Assembly (NCBI RefSeq): GCF_000600335.2 | Contig: NZ_KK088572.1 | Location: 1 to 53,148 of the forward strand | Direction of reading: 5' to 3' | DNA from: Rubellimicrobium mesophilum DSM 19309 | Lineage (GTDB): Bacteria; Pseudomonadota; Alphaproteobacteria; Rhodobacterales; Rhodobacteraceae | Length of the DNA stretch: 53,148 bases | Shown: positions 1 through 8,283 of the stretch, piece after piece | Layout: the number at the start of each line of letters is the position of its first letter | How positions within the stretch are numbered: position 1 is the stretch's first letter | Translations under genes and position numbers: made by a program | Notes under the pieces: generated by a model | The model's input: the letters and a program-made list of their open reading frames with translations, nothing else | Database searches by the model: none | What the model was told of the DNA's origin: nothing

Positions 1-34
1 GCCGCCGCGCGTCGAACACGCGCCCCCCACGCCG

Positions 35-96
35 GCCGGGTTGGCCCCCGGCGGCGTGGGACCGGAGGCCGCTCCGCCCCGCCGTGCCAACCCGGC
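35..96. repeat. Inverted repeat in gene-free left end
   Basis: Eleven-base arms at 35-45 and 86-96 (GCCGGGTTGGC and its exact complement) are separated by 40 bases. Nothing in the first 236 bases looks like a gene: the open frames there are low-complexity Pro/Arg/Ala artefacts. The repeat could form a hairpin in a transcript from either strand. Its role is unknown. Confidence 0.5.
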
Positions 97-127
97 GGGC
101 GGAGAACGCTCCGACTCGGGGTCCACG

Positions 128-175
128 CCCCCTGTCCCTCCACGCCCGGACTCCGCCGGGCCAAGGGACAGGGGG
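128..175. terminator. Large nested hairpin, possible terminator
   Basis: A perfect 12-base stem (CCCCCTGTCCCT at 128-139 with its complement at 164-175) encloses a second perfect 6-base stem (GCCCGG 144-149 with CCGGGC 156-161). It lies about 60 bases downstream of the minus-strand gene ending at 237. There is no clear U tract, so a terminator role is inferred only from stem strength and position. A role for transcription entering from the left is equally possible. Confidence 0.4.
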
Positions 176-236
176 TCTAGGCCCCCCGTTCCTTCGGTCC
201 CCGATACCTTGGGGGAGCGAAGCGAGGGACGGACCC

Positions 237-572
237 CTACTCCAGCCCCTCCTCCCCGAGGAGGTGCCGCCCCGCCCGGTCCTCGACCTCGATCACCCAG
301 AGGTCCGGGTCGAAGCGCCGCTGCCGCTGCACGGCCTCGTCCACCTCGCGCTCCTCGCCCTCGGCCAGCACCATCCAGGTCCGCTGCCCCGTCATCGGGT
401 CGAAGCTCCGCTGGAACGCCTTCGCGCTCCCATCGAGCGTCGCCACCTTCACCAGCACCGCCCCCGCCGTCTCGTCCCCCTTGCGGACGACGAAGGCCGG
501 GATCGCCAGCGCCTGCAGCCGCGCGAGATAGGCCGCGACCCAGATCCCCGCCTTCAGCCTCAGCTCCGGCAT
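237..572 (-). CDS. DUF1491 family protein
   Basis: This 111-aa protein matches the DUF1491 family as I know it from alphaproteobacteria: a short alpha/beta protein beginning MPELRLKAGIWVAAYLARLQ and containing a GDETAGAVLVKV strand and a W-V/I-E-V-E-D segment near residue 95. No catalytic motif or signal peptide is visible, so it is probably cytosolic and of unknown function. It sits directly downstream of era on the same strand, a common position for DUF1491 in Rhodobacteraceae. About 80 bases of repeated DNA separate it from era, so it may be a weakly coupled last gene of that operon. Confidence 0.8.
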   Translation of the reverse strand: MPELRLKAGIWVAAYLARLQALAIPAFVVRKGDETAGAVLVKVATLDGSAKAFQRSFDPMTGQRTWMVLAEGEEREVDEAVQRQRRFDPDLWVIEVEDRAGRHLLGEEGLE

Positions 573-579
573 CCGTCAG

Positions 580-669
580 GCCCCGTCGCGGTCGCCCCAA
601 AGGGGCGCGGGCTCAAGCCCCGTCACGGTCGCCCCAAAGGGGCGCGGGCGGTCACGCCCCGTCACGGTA
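580..669. repeat. Tandem repeat derived from the end of era
   Basis: A unit beginning GCCCCGTC(G/A)CGGT starts at 580, 617 and 656. The third copy is the 3' end of era itself. The first two each carry a short palindrome (GCCCC-AAA-GGGGC). The period is 37 to 39 bases. This looks like duplication of the era 3' end with a small hairpin into the spacer before the DUF1491 gene. Confidence 0.6.
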
Positions 670-1584
670 ATCGAGCCCCATCTCGCCGTAGCGCTCCGGG
701 TCCTCCAGCCAGTTCTCCTTGACCTTCACGGTCAGGAACAGGTGCACCTTGCGCCCCATGAACTCCTCGAGCTCCGCCCGCGCCGCCTGGCCCACGGCCT
801 TGATCGTCTCGCCGCCCTTGCCCAGCACGATCCCCCGGTGCCCCTCGCGCGCGACGTAGATGATCTGGTCCACCCGCGCCGAGCCGTCCTTGCGCTCCTC
901 CCAGGCCTCCGTCTCCACGGTCAACTCGTAGGGCAGCTCCTGATGCAGCCGCAGGGTCAGCTTCTCGCGGGTCATCTCCGCCGCGATCATCCGCATCGGC
1001 AGGTCGGCGAGCTGGTCCTCCGGATAGAGCCACGGCCCCTCCGGCATCCTCTCGCCCAGCCACTCCTTCAGGTCCTTCGTCCCATGCCCCCGCTCGGCGG
1101 AGATCATGAAGGTCCGCTCGAACGGAAAGGCCTCGTTCATCTCCTTGGACAGCGCCAGCAGCGCCTCGGCCTTGACCCGGTCGATCTTGTTGATCGCCAG
1201 CGCCACCGGCCGCCCGCCCACCTTCTCGCGAAGCGAGTCGAGGATCGCCTTCACCCCCTCGGTCATCCCCCGATGCGCCTCGATCAGCAGCACCACGAGG
1301 TCCGCGTCCGCCGCGCCCCCCCAGGCCGCCGCCACCATCGCGCGATCCAGCCGGCGTCGAGGCCGGAACAGCCCCGGCGTATCGACGAAGACGATCTGGG
1401 AGCTGCCCTCCATCGCCACGCCCCGGATGCGCGCCCGCGTCGTCTGCACCTTGTGCGTCACGATGGACACCTTGGCGCCCACCATCCGGTTCAGCAGCGT
1501 CGACTTCCCCGCGTTCGGCTCCCCGATCAGCGCCACGAAGCCCGCGCGCGTCGGCCCCTCCCGGGTCTCGGTCTCGTCCGTCAT
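652..1584 (-). CDS. era: GTPase Era
   Basis: Era is the essential Ras-like GTPase that binds the 3' end of 16S rRNA during small-subunit maturation. The GTPase domain shows the P-loop GEPNAGKS, switch region DTPGLF and NKID specificity motif. The C-terminal half carries the KH domain with GKGGETIK. Length is 310 aa, typical for the family. I chose the ATG at 1584 because it overlaps the rnc stop (ATGA) and is followed at once by Era sequence; the open frame extends further upstream but that part is rnc read out of frame. Translational coupling to rnc is likely. The extreme 3' end is repeated downstream. Confidence 0.97.
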   Translation of the reverse strand: MTDETETREGPTRAGFVALIGEPNAGKSTLLNRMVGAKVSIVTHKVQTTRARIRGVAMEGSSQIVFVDTPGLFRPRRRLDRAMVAAAWGGAADADLVVLLIEAHRGMTEGVKAILDSLREKVGGRPVALAINKIDRVKAEALLALSKEMNEAFPFERTFMISAERGHGTKDLKEWLGERMPEGPWLYPEDQLADLPMRMIAAEMTREKLTLRLHQELPYELTVETEAWEERKDGSARVDQIIYVAREGHRGIVLGKGGETIKAVGQAARAELEEFMGRKVHLFLTVKVKENWLEDPERYGEMGLDYRDGA

Positions 1585-2252
1585 TCCAGTCTCCCCAACA
1601 GGGCCGCCGCCGCCGCGTGCTCGGCCGCGCGCTTGGTCGCCCCTTCGGCCCTCTCGGCCTCGCCCGTCGAAAGCCGCGCCTCGATGACGAAGCGCGGCTG
1701 GTGGTCGGGCCCTTCCCGTCCGATCAAGACATAGTCGGGCGGCGTCAAGCCCCGCGCCTGCGCCCATTCCTGCAGCGCGCTCTTGGCGTCCCGCGCATCC
1801 TCCGGCGCCGCCGCGATCCGGTCCTGCCAAAGGCCCAGGATCACCGCCCGCGCCGCCTCCAGCCCGCCGTCCAGATACACCGCCGCGATCACCGCCTCCA
1901 TGGCGTCCGCCAGCAGCGCCTCCTTCTTGCGCCCGCCGCCGATCATCTCGGACCGCCCGAGCTTCAGCCCCGCGCCGAGGTCCACCGAGCGCGCCACCTC
2001 CGCGCAGGTCTCCCGCCGCACGAGCGCGTTGAAGCGCGGCGCGATCCGCCCCTCGTCGGCCCCGGGATCGGCCTCCAGCAGCGCCTCGGCCACCACCAGC
2101 CCCAGCACCCGGTCCCCCAGGAACTCGAGCCGCTGGTTGTCGGCCTCGCCGCCCCGCGATCCATGCGTCAGCGCCCGCACCAGCAGCGACGGGTCGCGGA
2201 ACTCGTGCCCCAGCCGCCCGGACAGGTCCCGCAGCGTCCCCGACAGCTTCAT
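1581..2252 (-). CDS. rnc: Ribonuclease III
   Basis: RNase III cleaves double-stranded RNA in rRNA precursors and regulatory RNAs. The nuclease signature [14 protein letters not shown] lies near residue 40 and the second acidic patch ([15 protein letters not shown]) near 110, so the metal-binding acidic residues are present. A double-stranded-RNA-binding domain follows, from about residue 150. At 223 aa it is of normal size. The ATG at 2252 overlaps the stop of the upstream signal-peptidase-like gene (ATGA) and its own stop overlaps era's start, so three genes are translationally chained. Longer in-frame starts would run into the upstream gene. Confidence 0.96.
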   Translation of the reverse strand: MKLSGTLRDLSGRLGHEFRDPSLLVRALTHGSRGGEADNQRLEFLGDRVLGLVVAEALLEADPGADEGRIAPRFNALVRRETCAEVARSVDLGAGLKLGRSEMIGGGRKKEALLADAMEAVIAAVYLDGGLEAARAVILGLWQDRIAAAPEDARDAKSALQEWAQARGLTPPDYVLIGREGPDHQPRFVIEARLSTGEAERAEGATKRAAEHAAAAALLGRLE

Positions 2253-3307
2253 CGCACGATCCCCCCGATCCGCCCCGGGCGCCAGCCGCGCGGGTCCCAC
2301 CAGTGCCGTCCTTCCGCCGAGGCGACGACCATGTCCACCCGCCCGATCACCTGCCCCTCGCTCACGAAGCCCGTCCCGCCCACGGCGGGCGAGAGCCGGC
2401 TGTCCCGCGCCGCGTCGCGGTGGTCGCCCAGCACGTAGAACCGGCCACGGGGCACCTCGACCTCCAAGCCCGCGTCGAGCGGACGCGTCCCGGCGTCCAG
2501 AACAGCATATGTCGTGCCCTCCGGCAGAGTCTCAAGGAAACGGTGCGTCAGGCAGTCGGCGCCGAGCCCCACGGGCCCGTTGCCGCAGACCGGCATCACC
2601 CCCGCCGGCCCCTGCGGCCCGAAGACCTCGGCGAAGAGCCCGTCCTCGGCCAGCGCCGCCCTCGCCCCGTCGATCACCGGCACCCCGCCTTCGACCGCCA
2701 CCCTCTCGCCCCCGAGCGCCACGACCCGCGCGACCCGGGGCGCGGCCTCGCCCTCGACGCGGAACGCGATCACGTCGCCCCGCCCCACCGTCACCGGCGC
2801 CCGCCGCACCAGCACGCGGTCCCCCGGCACCAGCGCGGGCTTCATCCCCTGCTCCGCGACCTCGGCGGTCGTCCAGATCAGGCTCCCGGCCAGCACCAGC
2901 GCCGCCACCCCGGCGACGCCCAGCCCCAGGAGCCGCCAGCCGCTGTCGGTCCGCCGCCGCCGCTGCGAGCTCGGCGTGACCAGAAGCGCCAGCAGCAGGG
3001 CCCACCGGAGCCAGGGCACCAGCAGCGCCCAGGCCCACCAGCCCGGCCGCCCGCTGTCGTTGAGCCGCCTCAGCGCGTGCCCCGTTCCCGGCACCAGCAG
3101 CGCCGCGAGCGGGATCGCCGCCAGCGCCTCGTGCCACCGGCTCCACCCCTCGACCCAGACGGGCCCGAGCCGGCCCACGACCCACAGGGCGCCCATGACG
3201 AGCAGGAGCGCCGCGAAGCCCACCGGCGTCGTGCGCCCCGTGGGATCGAGCCCCCGTCCGAGGAAACCCGTGGGCGAGAAGGGTTCGGCCATCGGCCGGC
3301 GCGCCAT
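2249..3307 (-). CDS. S26-family signal-peptidase-like protein lacking catalytic residues
   Basis: This 352-aa protein has two parts. Residues 1-115 are a membrane region with an [11 protein letters not shown] motif typical of DUF805. Residues 125-350 are a signal peptidase I domain with one more membrane helix at about 126-145. The conserved frame of the S26 fold is there ([18 protein letters not shown]), but the nucleophile position reads EQGMKP (Gly154) where the neighbouring LepB has SGSMKD, and the general-base position reads VAR (Ala193) where LepB has IKR. Both catalytic residues are therefore missing as read. It overlaps rnc by ATGA and lies 94 bases from lepB. I infer a pseudoenzyme with a binding or scaffolding role. 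Confidence 0.88.
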   Translation of the reverse strand: MARRPMAEPFSPTGFLGRGLDPTGRTTPVGFAALLLVMGALWVVGRLGPVWVEGWSRWHEALAAIPLAALLVPGTGHALRRLNDSGRPGWWAWALLVPWLRWALLLALLVTPSSQRRRRTDSGWRLLGLGVAGVAALVLAGSLIWTTAEVAEQGMKPALVPGDRVLVRRAPVTVGRGDVIAFRVEGEAAPRVARVVALGGERVAVEGGVPVIDGARAALAEDGLFAEVFGPQGPAGVMPVCGNGPVGLGADCLTHRFLETLPEGTTYAVLDAGTRPLDAGLEVEVPRGRFYVLGDHRDAARDSRLSPAVGGTGFVSEGQVIGRVDMVVASAEGRHWWDPRGWRPGRIGGIVR

Positions 3308-3400
3308 GGAGCCGCCCCTAGCGCCGCGAGCCGGCGCTCAGCGGCGTCCGGGCCCGCGCGCCCCTCATGCCAGGAGAATCGTGCACGTCGGAGGAAAGGG

Positions 3401-4252
3401 TCAGTCGATCGCCTTCAGGAAGCGGTCCGGCCGCCAGGTCCAGAAGGCCAGCATCGACCGCCCCGCCGAGGAGAACATGACCCGGTCCGCCCGCCCCACG
3501 AGGTTCTCGAAGGGGACGAAGCCCACGCCCTGCGGCTGCGGGAACCGCGAATCGGTCGAGTTGTCGCGGTTGTCGCCCATGAAGAAGAAGTAGCCGTCGG
3601 GCACCGTGTAGACCCCGGTGTCATCCTGCCGGAGCATCCCGATGTCGAGGATGTCATGCTCCACCCCGTTGGGCAGGGTCTCGACGTAGCGGTCCGAGAC
3701 GCAGTCGCCGCCCTCCACCGGCCGCTCGCCCTTGCAGGAGGGTGGCAGGCCCTGCGGTCCCTGCGGCGCATAGACCTCGTGGAACTCGCCCGCGGGCTCG
3801 ACCTGCACCGGCTCGTCGTTGATGTAGAGCAGGCCGTCCTTCATCTGGATGCGGTCGCCCGGCAGGCCGATCAGCCGCTTGATGAAGTCGGTGCCCGTCA
3901 CCGGATGGCGGAAGACCACGACGTCGCCCCGCTCGGGCATGGAGCCCAGGATGCGGGTGTTGTCGCCGTCGAGGAAGCCGCAGAGGTCCTGCGCGTCGAT
4001 GCCGGTGAAGGGGATCGAGGGGCAGGAGGCGTAGGAATAGCCGTAGGCCATCTTGTTGACGAACAGGAAGTCGCCGATCAGCAGCGTGTCCTTCATGGAG
4101 CCCGAGGGGATCCAGAACGGCTGGAAGAAGATCGTGCGGAAGGCGCCCGCGATCAGCAGCGCCCAGACCACGGTCTTGACCGTCTCCCAGACGCCCGCGG
4201 CGAAGCCCTGGTTGGTCTGCTCCGCCTCGCGGCGGTCCCGTCCGAATGCCAT
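3401..4252 (-). CDS. lepB: Signal peptidase I
   Basis: Signal peptidase I removes signal peptides from exported proteins on the periplasmic face of the inner membrane. The 283-aa protein has one N-terminal membrane helix (about residues 22-42), the nucleophile box IPSGSMKDTL (Ser52), the general base Lys125 in FIKRLIGLPGD, and the box E sequence GDNRDNSTDSR. All catalytic residues are intact, unlike in the paralogue just downstream. The ATG at 4252 gives a usual N-terminus. It precedes rnc and era in the same direction, a widespread arrangement. Confidence 0.96.
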   Translation of the reverse strand: MAFGRDRREAEQTNQGFAAGVWETVKTVVWALLIAGAFRTIFFQPFWIPSGSMKDTLLIGDFLFVNKMAYGYSYASCPSIPFTGIDAQDLCGFLDGDNTRILGSMPERGDVVVFRHPVTGTDFIKRLIGLPGDRIQMKDGLLYINDEPVQVEPAGEFHEVYAPQGPQGLPPSCKGERPVEGGDCVSDRYVETLPNGVEHDILDIGMLRQDDTGVYTVPDGYFFFMGDNRDNSTDSRFPQPQGVGFVPFENLVGRADRVMFSSAGRSMLAFWTWRPDRFLKAID

Positions 4253-4321
4253 CCACCGCCCCCGCCTCTGCGCGACCGCCTTTGCGCGACGGGGCCTACC
4301 TGACGCCCCGGGCCCCTCAAG

Positions 4322-5509
4322 TCAACCCGCGCCGCCCCGCCGTCCCATCACCATGGCGCCAGCGGCGACGCCTATCATCAGGAGGCCTCCGGCCAGGAAG
4401 GGCGCGCCCACCGACAGCCATTCCGCCAGCCAGGCCCCCAGGAACGGCGCCACCAGCAGCGCCGAGAGGCTCGCCGCCTCGACCAGCGCGGCCACCCGGC
4501 CCATCATCCCCGGGGGCGTGGCCTCCTGCACCATGGCGCGCAGCGGCACCCGCCCGACCGAGCTCAGGAAGCCCACGGCCCCGGACAGCGCCAGGAACGG
4601 CAGGAGGGCCGCCTCCGCGCCCCGCATCTCCTGCAGCCCCAGCGCCGCGATCAGCAGCCCCGACCCCACCCCGGTCGCCGCGACGATCCCCAGCGGCCCC
4701 GCCCTGAGCCCCAGGAGACCGAGGCTCCCCAGCAGCCCGCCGCCCCCTACGAAGGCGAGGCAGAGCCCGAAGGCCTCCTCCCCCAGGCCCAGCTCGCGCA
4801 CCAGCGGGGCGATCTGCGTGTCGTAGACGAAGATCGCGAAGGTCGAGGCCACGATCAGCCCGATCGCCCCCCGCAGCACCCGCGACCGCGCCACCAGCCC
4901 AAGGCCCTCGCGAAGCTCCGCCCAGACCGCCCCCGCCCCGGTCCCCGGCCGCGGCGCGAGCGGCGGCAGCGTCAGCGCGATCGCCGCCGCGAGCCCCGAC
5001 ATCGCCGCGTTCACCGCGAACACGCCGCGCGGGTCCAACGCCAGCAGCGCCGCCGCCCCCAGCGCCGGGGCCGCCACCTTGGTCGCCTGGTTCACCGCCT
5101 GGCTCAGCCCGTTCGCCGCGATCAGCCGCTCCGGCGGCACAAGCGCCGGCAGCGCCGCCTGCTTGGCGGGCGAGAAGAACGAATCCGCCACCGCCCGCAG
5201 CGCCACCACCGCGACGAGCCACGGCCAGGACGGCACGGCGATCAGCAGGAGCGTCGCCCCCGCCCGACCGAGGTTCGACAGCACCATGGTCCGCCGCAGC
5301 GGCCAGCAGTCCACGTGGACCCCGGCCAGCAGGCCCAGCGTCATCGGCGGCACCGCCACCGCCACCGCCGCCCAGGCGAAGGCGACCGACGGCGCCCTCC
5401 ACTCGAAGGCCATCAGCGCGCCGACCGCCACCATGTCCAGCCAGTCCGCGAGGTCCGCCGGCGCCTGCACCGCGAGGAGCCGTCCCAGGCCCGAGGGCCG
5501 CCTAGGCAA
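4322..5509 (-). CDS. MFS transporter (enterobactin-exporter-like)
   Basis: The 395-aa product is almost entirely hydrophobic, with about eleven or twelve predicted membrane spans and no signal peptide. The segment [21 protein letters not shown] and a following N-x-x-x-x-A pattern are characteristic of MFS exporters of the EntS/MFS_3 kind. The substrate cannot be read from sequence. The likely start is the TTG at 5509, which overlaps the end of acpS and has a GAGGCG about nine bases upstream; a later GTG is possible. It lies between acpS and lepB, an insertion relative to the simplest form of this core operon. Confidence 0.8.
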   Translation of the reverse strand: MPRRPSGLGRLLAVQAPADLADWLDMVAVGALMAFEWRAPSVAFAWAAVAVAVPPMTLGLLAGVHVDCWPLRRTMVLSNLGRAGATLLLIAVPSWPWLVAVVALRAVADSFFSPAKQAALPALVPPERLIAANGLSQAVNQATKVAAPALGAAALLALDPRGVFAVNAAMSGLAAAIALTLPPLAPRPGTGAGAVWAELREGLGLVARSRVLRGAIGLIVASTFAIFVYDTQIAPLVRELGLGEEAFGLCLAFVGGGGLLGSLGLLGLRAGPLGIVAATGVGSGLLIAALGLQEMRGAEAALLPFLALSGAVGFLSSVGRVPLRAMVQEATPPGMMGRVAALVEAASLSALLVAPFLGAWLAEWLSVGAPFLAGGLLMIGVAAGAMVMGRRGGAG

Positions 5510-5903
5510 TCGGCCGCGCCTCGATCACCACGAAGGCCTGCGCCCAGGGATGGTCGTCGGTCAGCGTGACGTGCAGGATCGCCTCGTGCCCCGGCGGCGT
5601 CATCTGCCGCAGCCGGTCCGCCGCCCAGCCGGTGACGCGCATCACGGGCTGCCCGGAGGGCAGGTTCGAGACGCCCATGTCCCTCCAGGCGATGCCCATC
5701 CGCAGCCCCGTCCCCAGCGCCTTGGAGCAGGCCTCCTTGGCCGCCCAGCGCTTGGCCAGCGTCGCCGCCTCGTGCGGGCGCGACCGGGCCTTGCGCAGCT
5801 CCACCTCGGTGAAGACGCGGTCGCGGAAGCGGTCGCCGAAACGCTGGAGCGTCCCCTCGATCCGCTCGATGTTGCACAGGTCCGTGCCGATGCCGAGGAT
5901 CAC
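5502..5903 (-). CDS. acpS: Holo-[acyl-carrier-protein] synthase
   Basis: AcpS transfers 4'-phosphopantetheine from coenzyme A to apo-ACP for fatty acid synthesis. The 133-aa protein has the N-terminal [13 protein letters not shown] with its Mg-binding Asp, the FTEVEL motif and the [15 protein letters not shown] motif with the catalytic Glu/Lys region. It is slightly longer than the usual 120-130 aa. The gene normally follows pdxJ in this family; here it is separated from pdxJ by an accessory island of about 2.9 kb. Confidence 0.95.
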   Translation of the reverse strand: MILGIGTDLCNIERIEGTLQRFGDRFRDRVFTEVELRKARSRPHEAATLAKRWAAKEACSKALGTGLRMGIAWRDMGVSNLPSGQPVMRVTGWAADRLRQMTPPGHEAILHVTLTDDHPWAQAFVVIEARPIA

Positions 5904-5930
5904 CGGGGACCCTCGGGGCGGCGGCGCGGA

Positions 5931-6152
5931 TCAGGCGGCGTAGGGGATGGCATCGGGCTCCTGCGGCAGCGGCTCGGATGCGCTTACCGCATCGGCCTCC
6001 GCGCCGCGAGAGGGATGTCGCGGAAAGGGCAGGTCCGCCAGCTCGAGGCGCGTCATGCCGGCAAAGGCCGGATGATCGATCAGGTCGGGCTCGAAGCCCT
6101 CGTCGGGATCGGCGAGCAGGCTGGCGAGGCGAGAAAGGAGAGAGCGCAGCAT
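5931..6152 (-). CDS. Small protein A, paralogue of small protein B
   Basis: A 73-aa protein starting at ATG 6152, which has a GGAGG six bases upstream; an in-frame upstream ATG at 6182 has no such site. Residues 25-45 read DHPAFAGMTRLELADLPFPR, closely matching DHPALRRMSPRELADLPLPR in the neighbouring small protein B. The N-terminus is a short amphipathic stretch and the C-terminus is acidic and variable. The ELADLP-PR block recalls the C-terminal part of DUF1127-type small proteins, but I cannot assign it firmly. A 20-base sequence upstream is shared with gene B. Function unknown. Confidence 0.6.
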   Translation of the reverse strand: MLRSLLSRLASLLADPDEGFEPDLIDHPAFAGMTRLELADLPFPRHPSRGAEADAVSASEPLPQEPDAIPYAA

Positions 6153-6163
6153 CGTGGTCCTCC

Positions 6164-6183
6164 GTTTCCAGTGACCCGACAAT
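6164..6183 (-). promoter_or_regulatory. Shared upstream box, copy A
   Basis: Positions 6164-6183 upstream of small gene A match 6508-6527 upstream of small gene B at about 15 of 20 bases, with the core TGACCCGA identical (read on the plus strand). It could be a binding site for the adjacent LysR protein. No experimental motif is known to me. Confidence 0.35.
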
Positions 6184-6287
6184 GCTCCGCTTCGGACCTA
6201 ACCTCTGTCCCCCAGGGAACAGTCACCGACGATGCCCAAGAGGCCCCGGCGGGGCCGCCTCCGCGCTCGCCGGGGCGGCCCGGAAGG

Positions 6288-6485
6288 TCAGGCCGCCGGA
6301 CGGACGGCCTTGCCCTGCATCTCGGCGACCTCCGGCCTCGGCAGCGGCAGGTCCGCCAGCTCCCGCGGCGACATCCGCCGCAGCGCCGGATGGTCGAGCG
6401 GCTCGGCGGCCGGCGCCTCGGCAGGTCCGAGGCGCCGGCGCAAGGCGTCGGTCATGAAATGCAGCACGGGAATGAGGTGGGTCAT
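6288..6485 (-). CDS. Small protein B, paralogue of small protein A
   Basis: A 65-aa protein with a good ribosome site (GGAGG, four to five bases before the ATG at 6485). It carries the block DHPALRRMSPRELADLPLPR at residues 31-50, shared with small protein A; the two N-termini differ. No signal peptide or Cys motif. It is transcribed away from the LysR gene that starts 100 bases to the right, the classic arrangement of a LysR regulator with its target. The spacer between A and B (about 105 bases) contains no further gene. Function unknown. Confidence 0.6.
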   Translation of the reverse strand: MTHLIPVLHFMTDALRRRLGPAEAPAAEPLDHPALRRMSPRELADLPLPRPEVAEMQGKAVRPAA

Positions 6486-6507
6486 ATCGCCTCCGTGTAA
6501 CGGCAGT

Positions 6508-6527
6508 GTTTCAATGACCCGATCATG
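6508..6527 (-). promoter_or_regulatory. Shared upstream box, copy B
   Basis: Second copy of the box seen at 6164-6183, in the divergent spacer between small gene B and the LysR gene. It includes a TTGAAA (minus strand, 6509-6514) that might also serve as a -35 element. A weaker resemblance exists upstream of small gene C near 7711-7726. Confidence 0.35.
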
Positions 6528-6549
6528 CGCCTCCCCGCGCCGCGCCGCA

Positions 6550-6586
6550 TTGCCGGATCGGTGGACGGGGGTATAGCCTCGCTATA
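6550..6586 (+). promoter_or_regulatory. Candidate LysR promoter with start-site palindrome
   Basis: TTGCCG at 6550-6555 and TATAGC at 6572-6577 are spaced by 16 bases and would place the transcript start within a base or two of the ATG at 6586, giving a leaderless mRNA. The TATAGC is also the left arm of a perfect 6-base inverted repeat (TATAGC-CTC-GCTATA, 6572-6586) that covers the start codon. No convincing Shine-Dalgarno sequence is present. Confidence 0.4.
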
Positions 6587-7494
6587 TGCCCAACCCGCTG
6601 AACCGCGTGCCGCTCCAGTCCCTCCGCGCCGTGGAGGCGGTCGCCCGCCTCGGCACGCTGCGCGCCGCCGCCGAGGACCTGGGCGTGACCCCCGGCGCCG
6701 TGAGCCAGCAGGTCATCCGGGCCGAGCAGGTCCTGGGTCGCGCCCTCTTCGACCGCCAGCCGAGCGGCATGGTCCCCTCCGGCCCCTCCGCCGAGGTCCT
6801 GGCGCTCCTCCGGCGCGGCTTCGCGGACCTCACGGCCGCCGTCGCCCGCGCGGCCCCGCAGGGCGAGGACTGCCTCACCGTCTCGGTCGCGCCGATCCTC
6901 GCCTCGCGCTGGCTGATCTGGCGGCTTCCGAAGTTCCGCGCCGCCCATCCGGCGATCCGGGTCCGCATCGACGCCGACCTCGCCCTCACCGATCCAGGGG
7001 CGGAGATCGACCTCTGCGTCCGCGTCGGACGCGGCCACTGGCCCGGCGTCCGGGCCGAACGCCTCGCCCCCCAGGTCATCTTCCCCGTCTGCGCGCCCGA
7101 CATGGCGGTGCGCCTGCGGGACCACGCCGACCTCGCCCGCGTCCCGATCATCCGCGAGACCCGTGCCAACTTCGGCTGGGAGGACTGGCTCGGCCCCGAG
7201 GGGCGGCTCGACGTCGTGCCGGGCGACGGCCCGCTCTTCTCGGACGCGCAGCTCTGCCTCGACGCCGCCATCTCGGGCGAGGGCGTGTTCCTGACCTTCG
7301 AGTCGCTGGCCGCCGACCCCCTCGCGATGGGCCGCCTGGCCGAGCCCTTCAAGGGCCGCCACGCGACGCCCAACGCCTACTGGATCGTCACGCCCGCCGA
7401 CGGATCGGTCCGCCGCCCGGTCCGCGCCTTCATCGACTGGCTCCGGGCCGAGTTCGCGGGCGCGGGCCTCGGCGCCACCCGTCCGCCCGGCTGA
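6586..7494 (+). CDS. LysR-family regulator (GcvA-like)
   Basis: A 302-aa protein with an N-terminal winged helix-turn-helix (residues 5-65; LQSLRAVEAVARLGTLRAAA then VTPGAVSQQVIRAEQVLG) and a LysR substrate-binding domain from about residue 90. The form of the C-terminal half (WLIWRLPKFRAAHPAIRVRI; IDLCVRVGRGHWPG) resembles the GcvA/AmpR subgroup. It is divergent from small gene B and convergent with small gene C, whose stop lies two bases away. I infer control of these small genes and of itself; the inducer is unknown. Confidence 0.9.
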   Translation: MPNPLNRVPLQSLRAVEAVARLGTLRAAAEDLGVTPGAVSQQVIRAEQVLGRALFDRQPSGMVPSGPSAEVLALLRRGFADLTAAVARAAPQGEDCLTVSVAPILASRWLIWRLPKFRAAHPAIRVRIDADLALTDPGAEIDLCVRVGRGHWPGVRAERLAPQVIFPVCAPDMAVRLRDHADLARVPIIRETRANFGWEDWLGPEGRLDVVPGDGPLFSDAQLCLDAAISGEGVFLTFESLAADPLAMGRLAEPFKGRHATPNAYWIVTPADGSVRRPVRAFIDWLRAEFAGAGLGATRPPG

Positions 7495-7496
7495 CC

Positions 7497-7688
7497 TCAG
7501 GCGGCGCGGCGCAGCGGGACCAGGGTCTCGATATAGCCCGGCCGGGGCGCCTCGGCCGGCGCGCGGCCGGACAGCTCCCGCAGCGCGGCGACGTCGATGG
7601 GGGGAAGCGGAACCTCCTCGGGAGGCGGGTCGAGGCGGAGGCGCATGGAATGGCGCAGCAACGCGCCCAGGACAGGATCGGAATACAT
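7497..7688 (-). CDS. Small protein C, unknown
   Basis: A 63-aa reading frame with ATG at 7688 and an AGGTG upstream. It contains a Pro-rich centre (DPPPEEVPLPPID) and a possible distant echo of the A/B block (IDVAALRELSGRAPAE). The stop codon lies just past the end of the convergent LysR gene. Composition is plausible for a real small protein and the size matches A and B, but similarity to them is weak. Confidence 0.45.
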   Translation of the reverse strand: MYSDPVLGALLRHSMRLRLDPPPEEVPLPPIDVAALRELSGRAPAEAPRPGYIETLVPLRRAA

Positions 7689-7753
7689 GTCGGCACCTGA
7701 AAAGCGGGTGGTCTGAATGGTCCCACCCTACTCCTCGCGCGCCGGCCGCTCAC

Positions 7754-7769
7754 GTCGGGTATTCCCGAC
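7754..7769. repeat. Perfect inverted repeat GTCGGG-TATT-CCCGAC
   Basis: Six-base arms with a four-base centre lie immediately after the stop of the exported-protein gene (7771) and 66 bases upstream of small gene C. It may be a 3' hairpin for the former or an operator for the latter; no U tract follows. Confidence 0.4.
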
Positions 7770-7770
7770 C

Positions 7771-8283
7771 CTATGGGGCCTCGCCCTCGTCCGGCGCGGC
7801 CTCGTCCCCCTCCAGCGCCGCGACGAGGGAGTCGTCCCGGACCCCGAAGGTCAGGCTCAGCGTCAGCTCCTCCAGCTCGGTCGACTCGGGCACGAAGCGC
7901 AGCGCCGGCACCCGCGCCGTCAGCGTCGCGGCCTCCGGGTCCTCCTCGACCTCCGCCGCGCCCACGTCGAGCGAGGCGAAGCCCAAGCCGCCCTCGGTGA
8001 CGATGCGGCAATGGCGCGGCGGCGCCGCCAGGGTCTCGGCGGGCGGGACCTCCTCCGCCGGCGCCTCCTCCACCGGCGGCAGCGTCAGCACGAGGAGCTT
8101 CACCCCCTCCTCCCCCGCGCCGTGCAGGAGCGCGAGCCGGATCGCGCCCTCGCCGAGCGGGCGGCTCGTCTCCTCCCAGGGCTCCACGAGGTCCGTCACC
8201 GCCGGCACGCCGTCGCAGTCGGCGACCTGCTGCGCCCAGGCCGGCGCGGCGAGAACAAGCAGGCTAAGCGTCCCCGTCCGCAT
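7771..8283 (-). CDS. Exported hypothetical protein
   Basis: A 170-aa acidic protein with a clear signal peptide (MRTGTLSLLVLAAPAWAQQ, cleavage after AWA). The mature part has two Cys (ADCDG near residue 22 and RHCRIV near 90) that could form a disulphide, and a long Pro/Glu-rich linker around residues 69-85. I do not recognise a family. It begins inside the last codons of the deaminase gene upstream (20-base overlap), so the two are probably co-transcribed. Confidence 0.7.
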   Translation of the reverse strand: MRTGTLSLLVLAAPAWAQQVADCDGVPAVTDLVEPWEETSRPLGEGAIRLALLHGAGEEGVKLLVLTLPPVEEAPAEEVPPAETLAAPPRHCRIVTEGGLGFASLDVGAAEVEEDPEAATLTARVPALRFVPESTELEELTLSLTFGVRDDSLVAALEGDEAAPDEGEAP

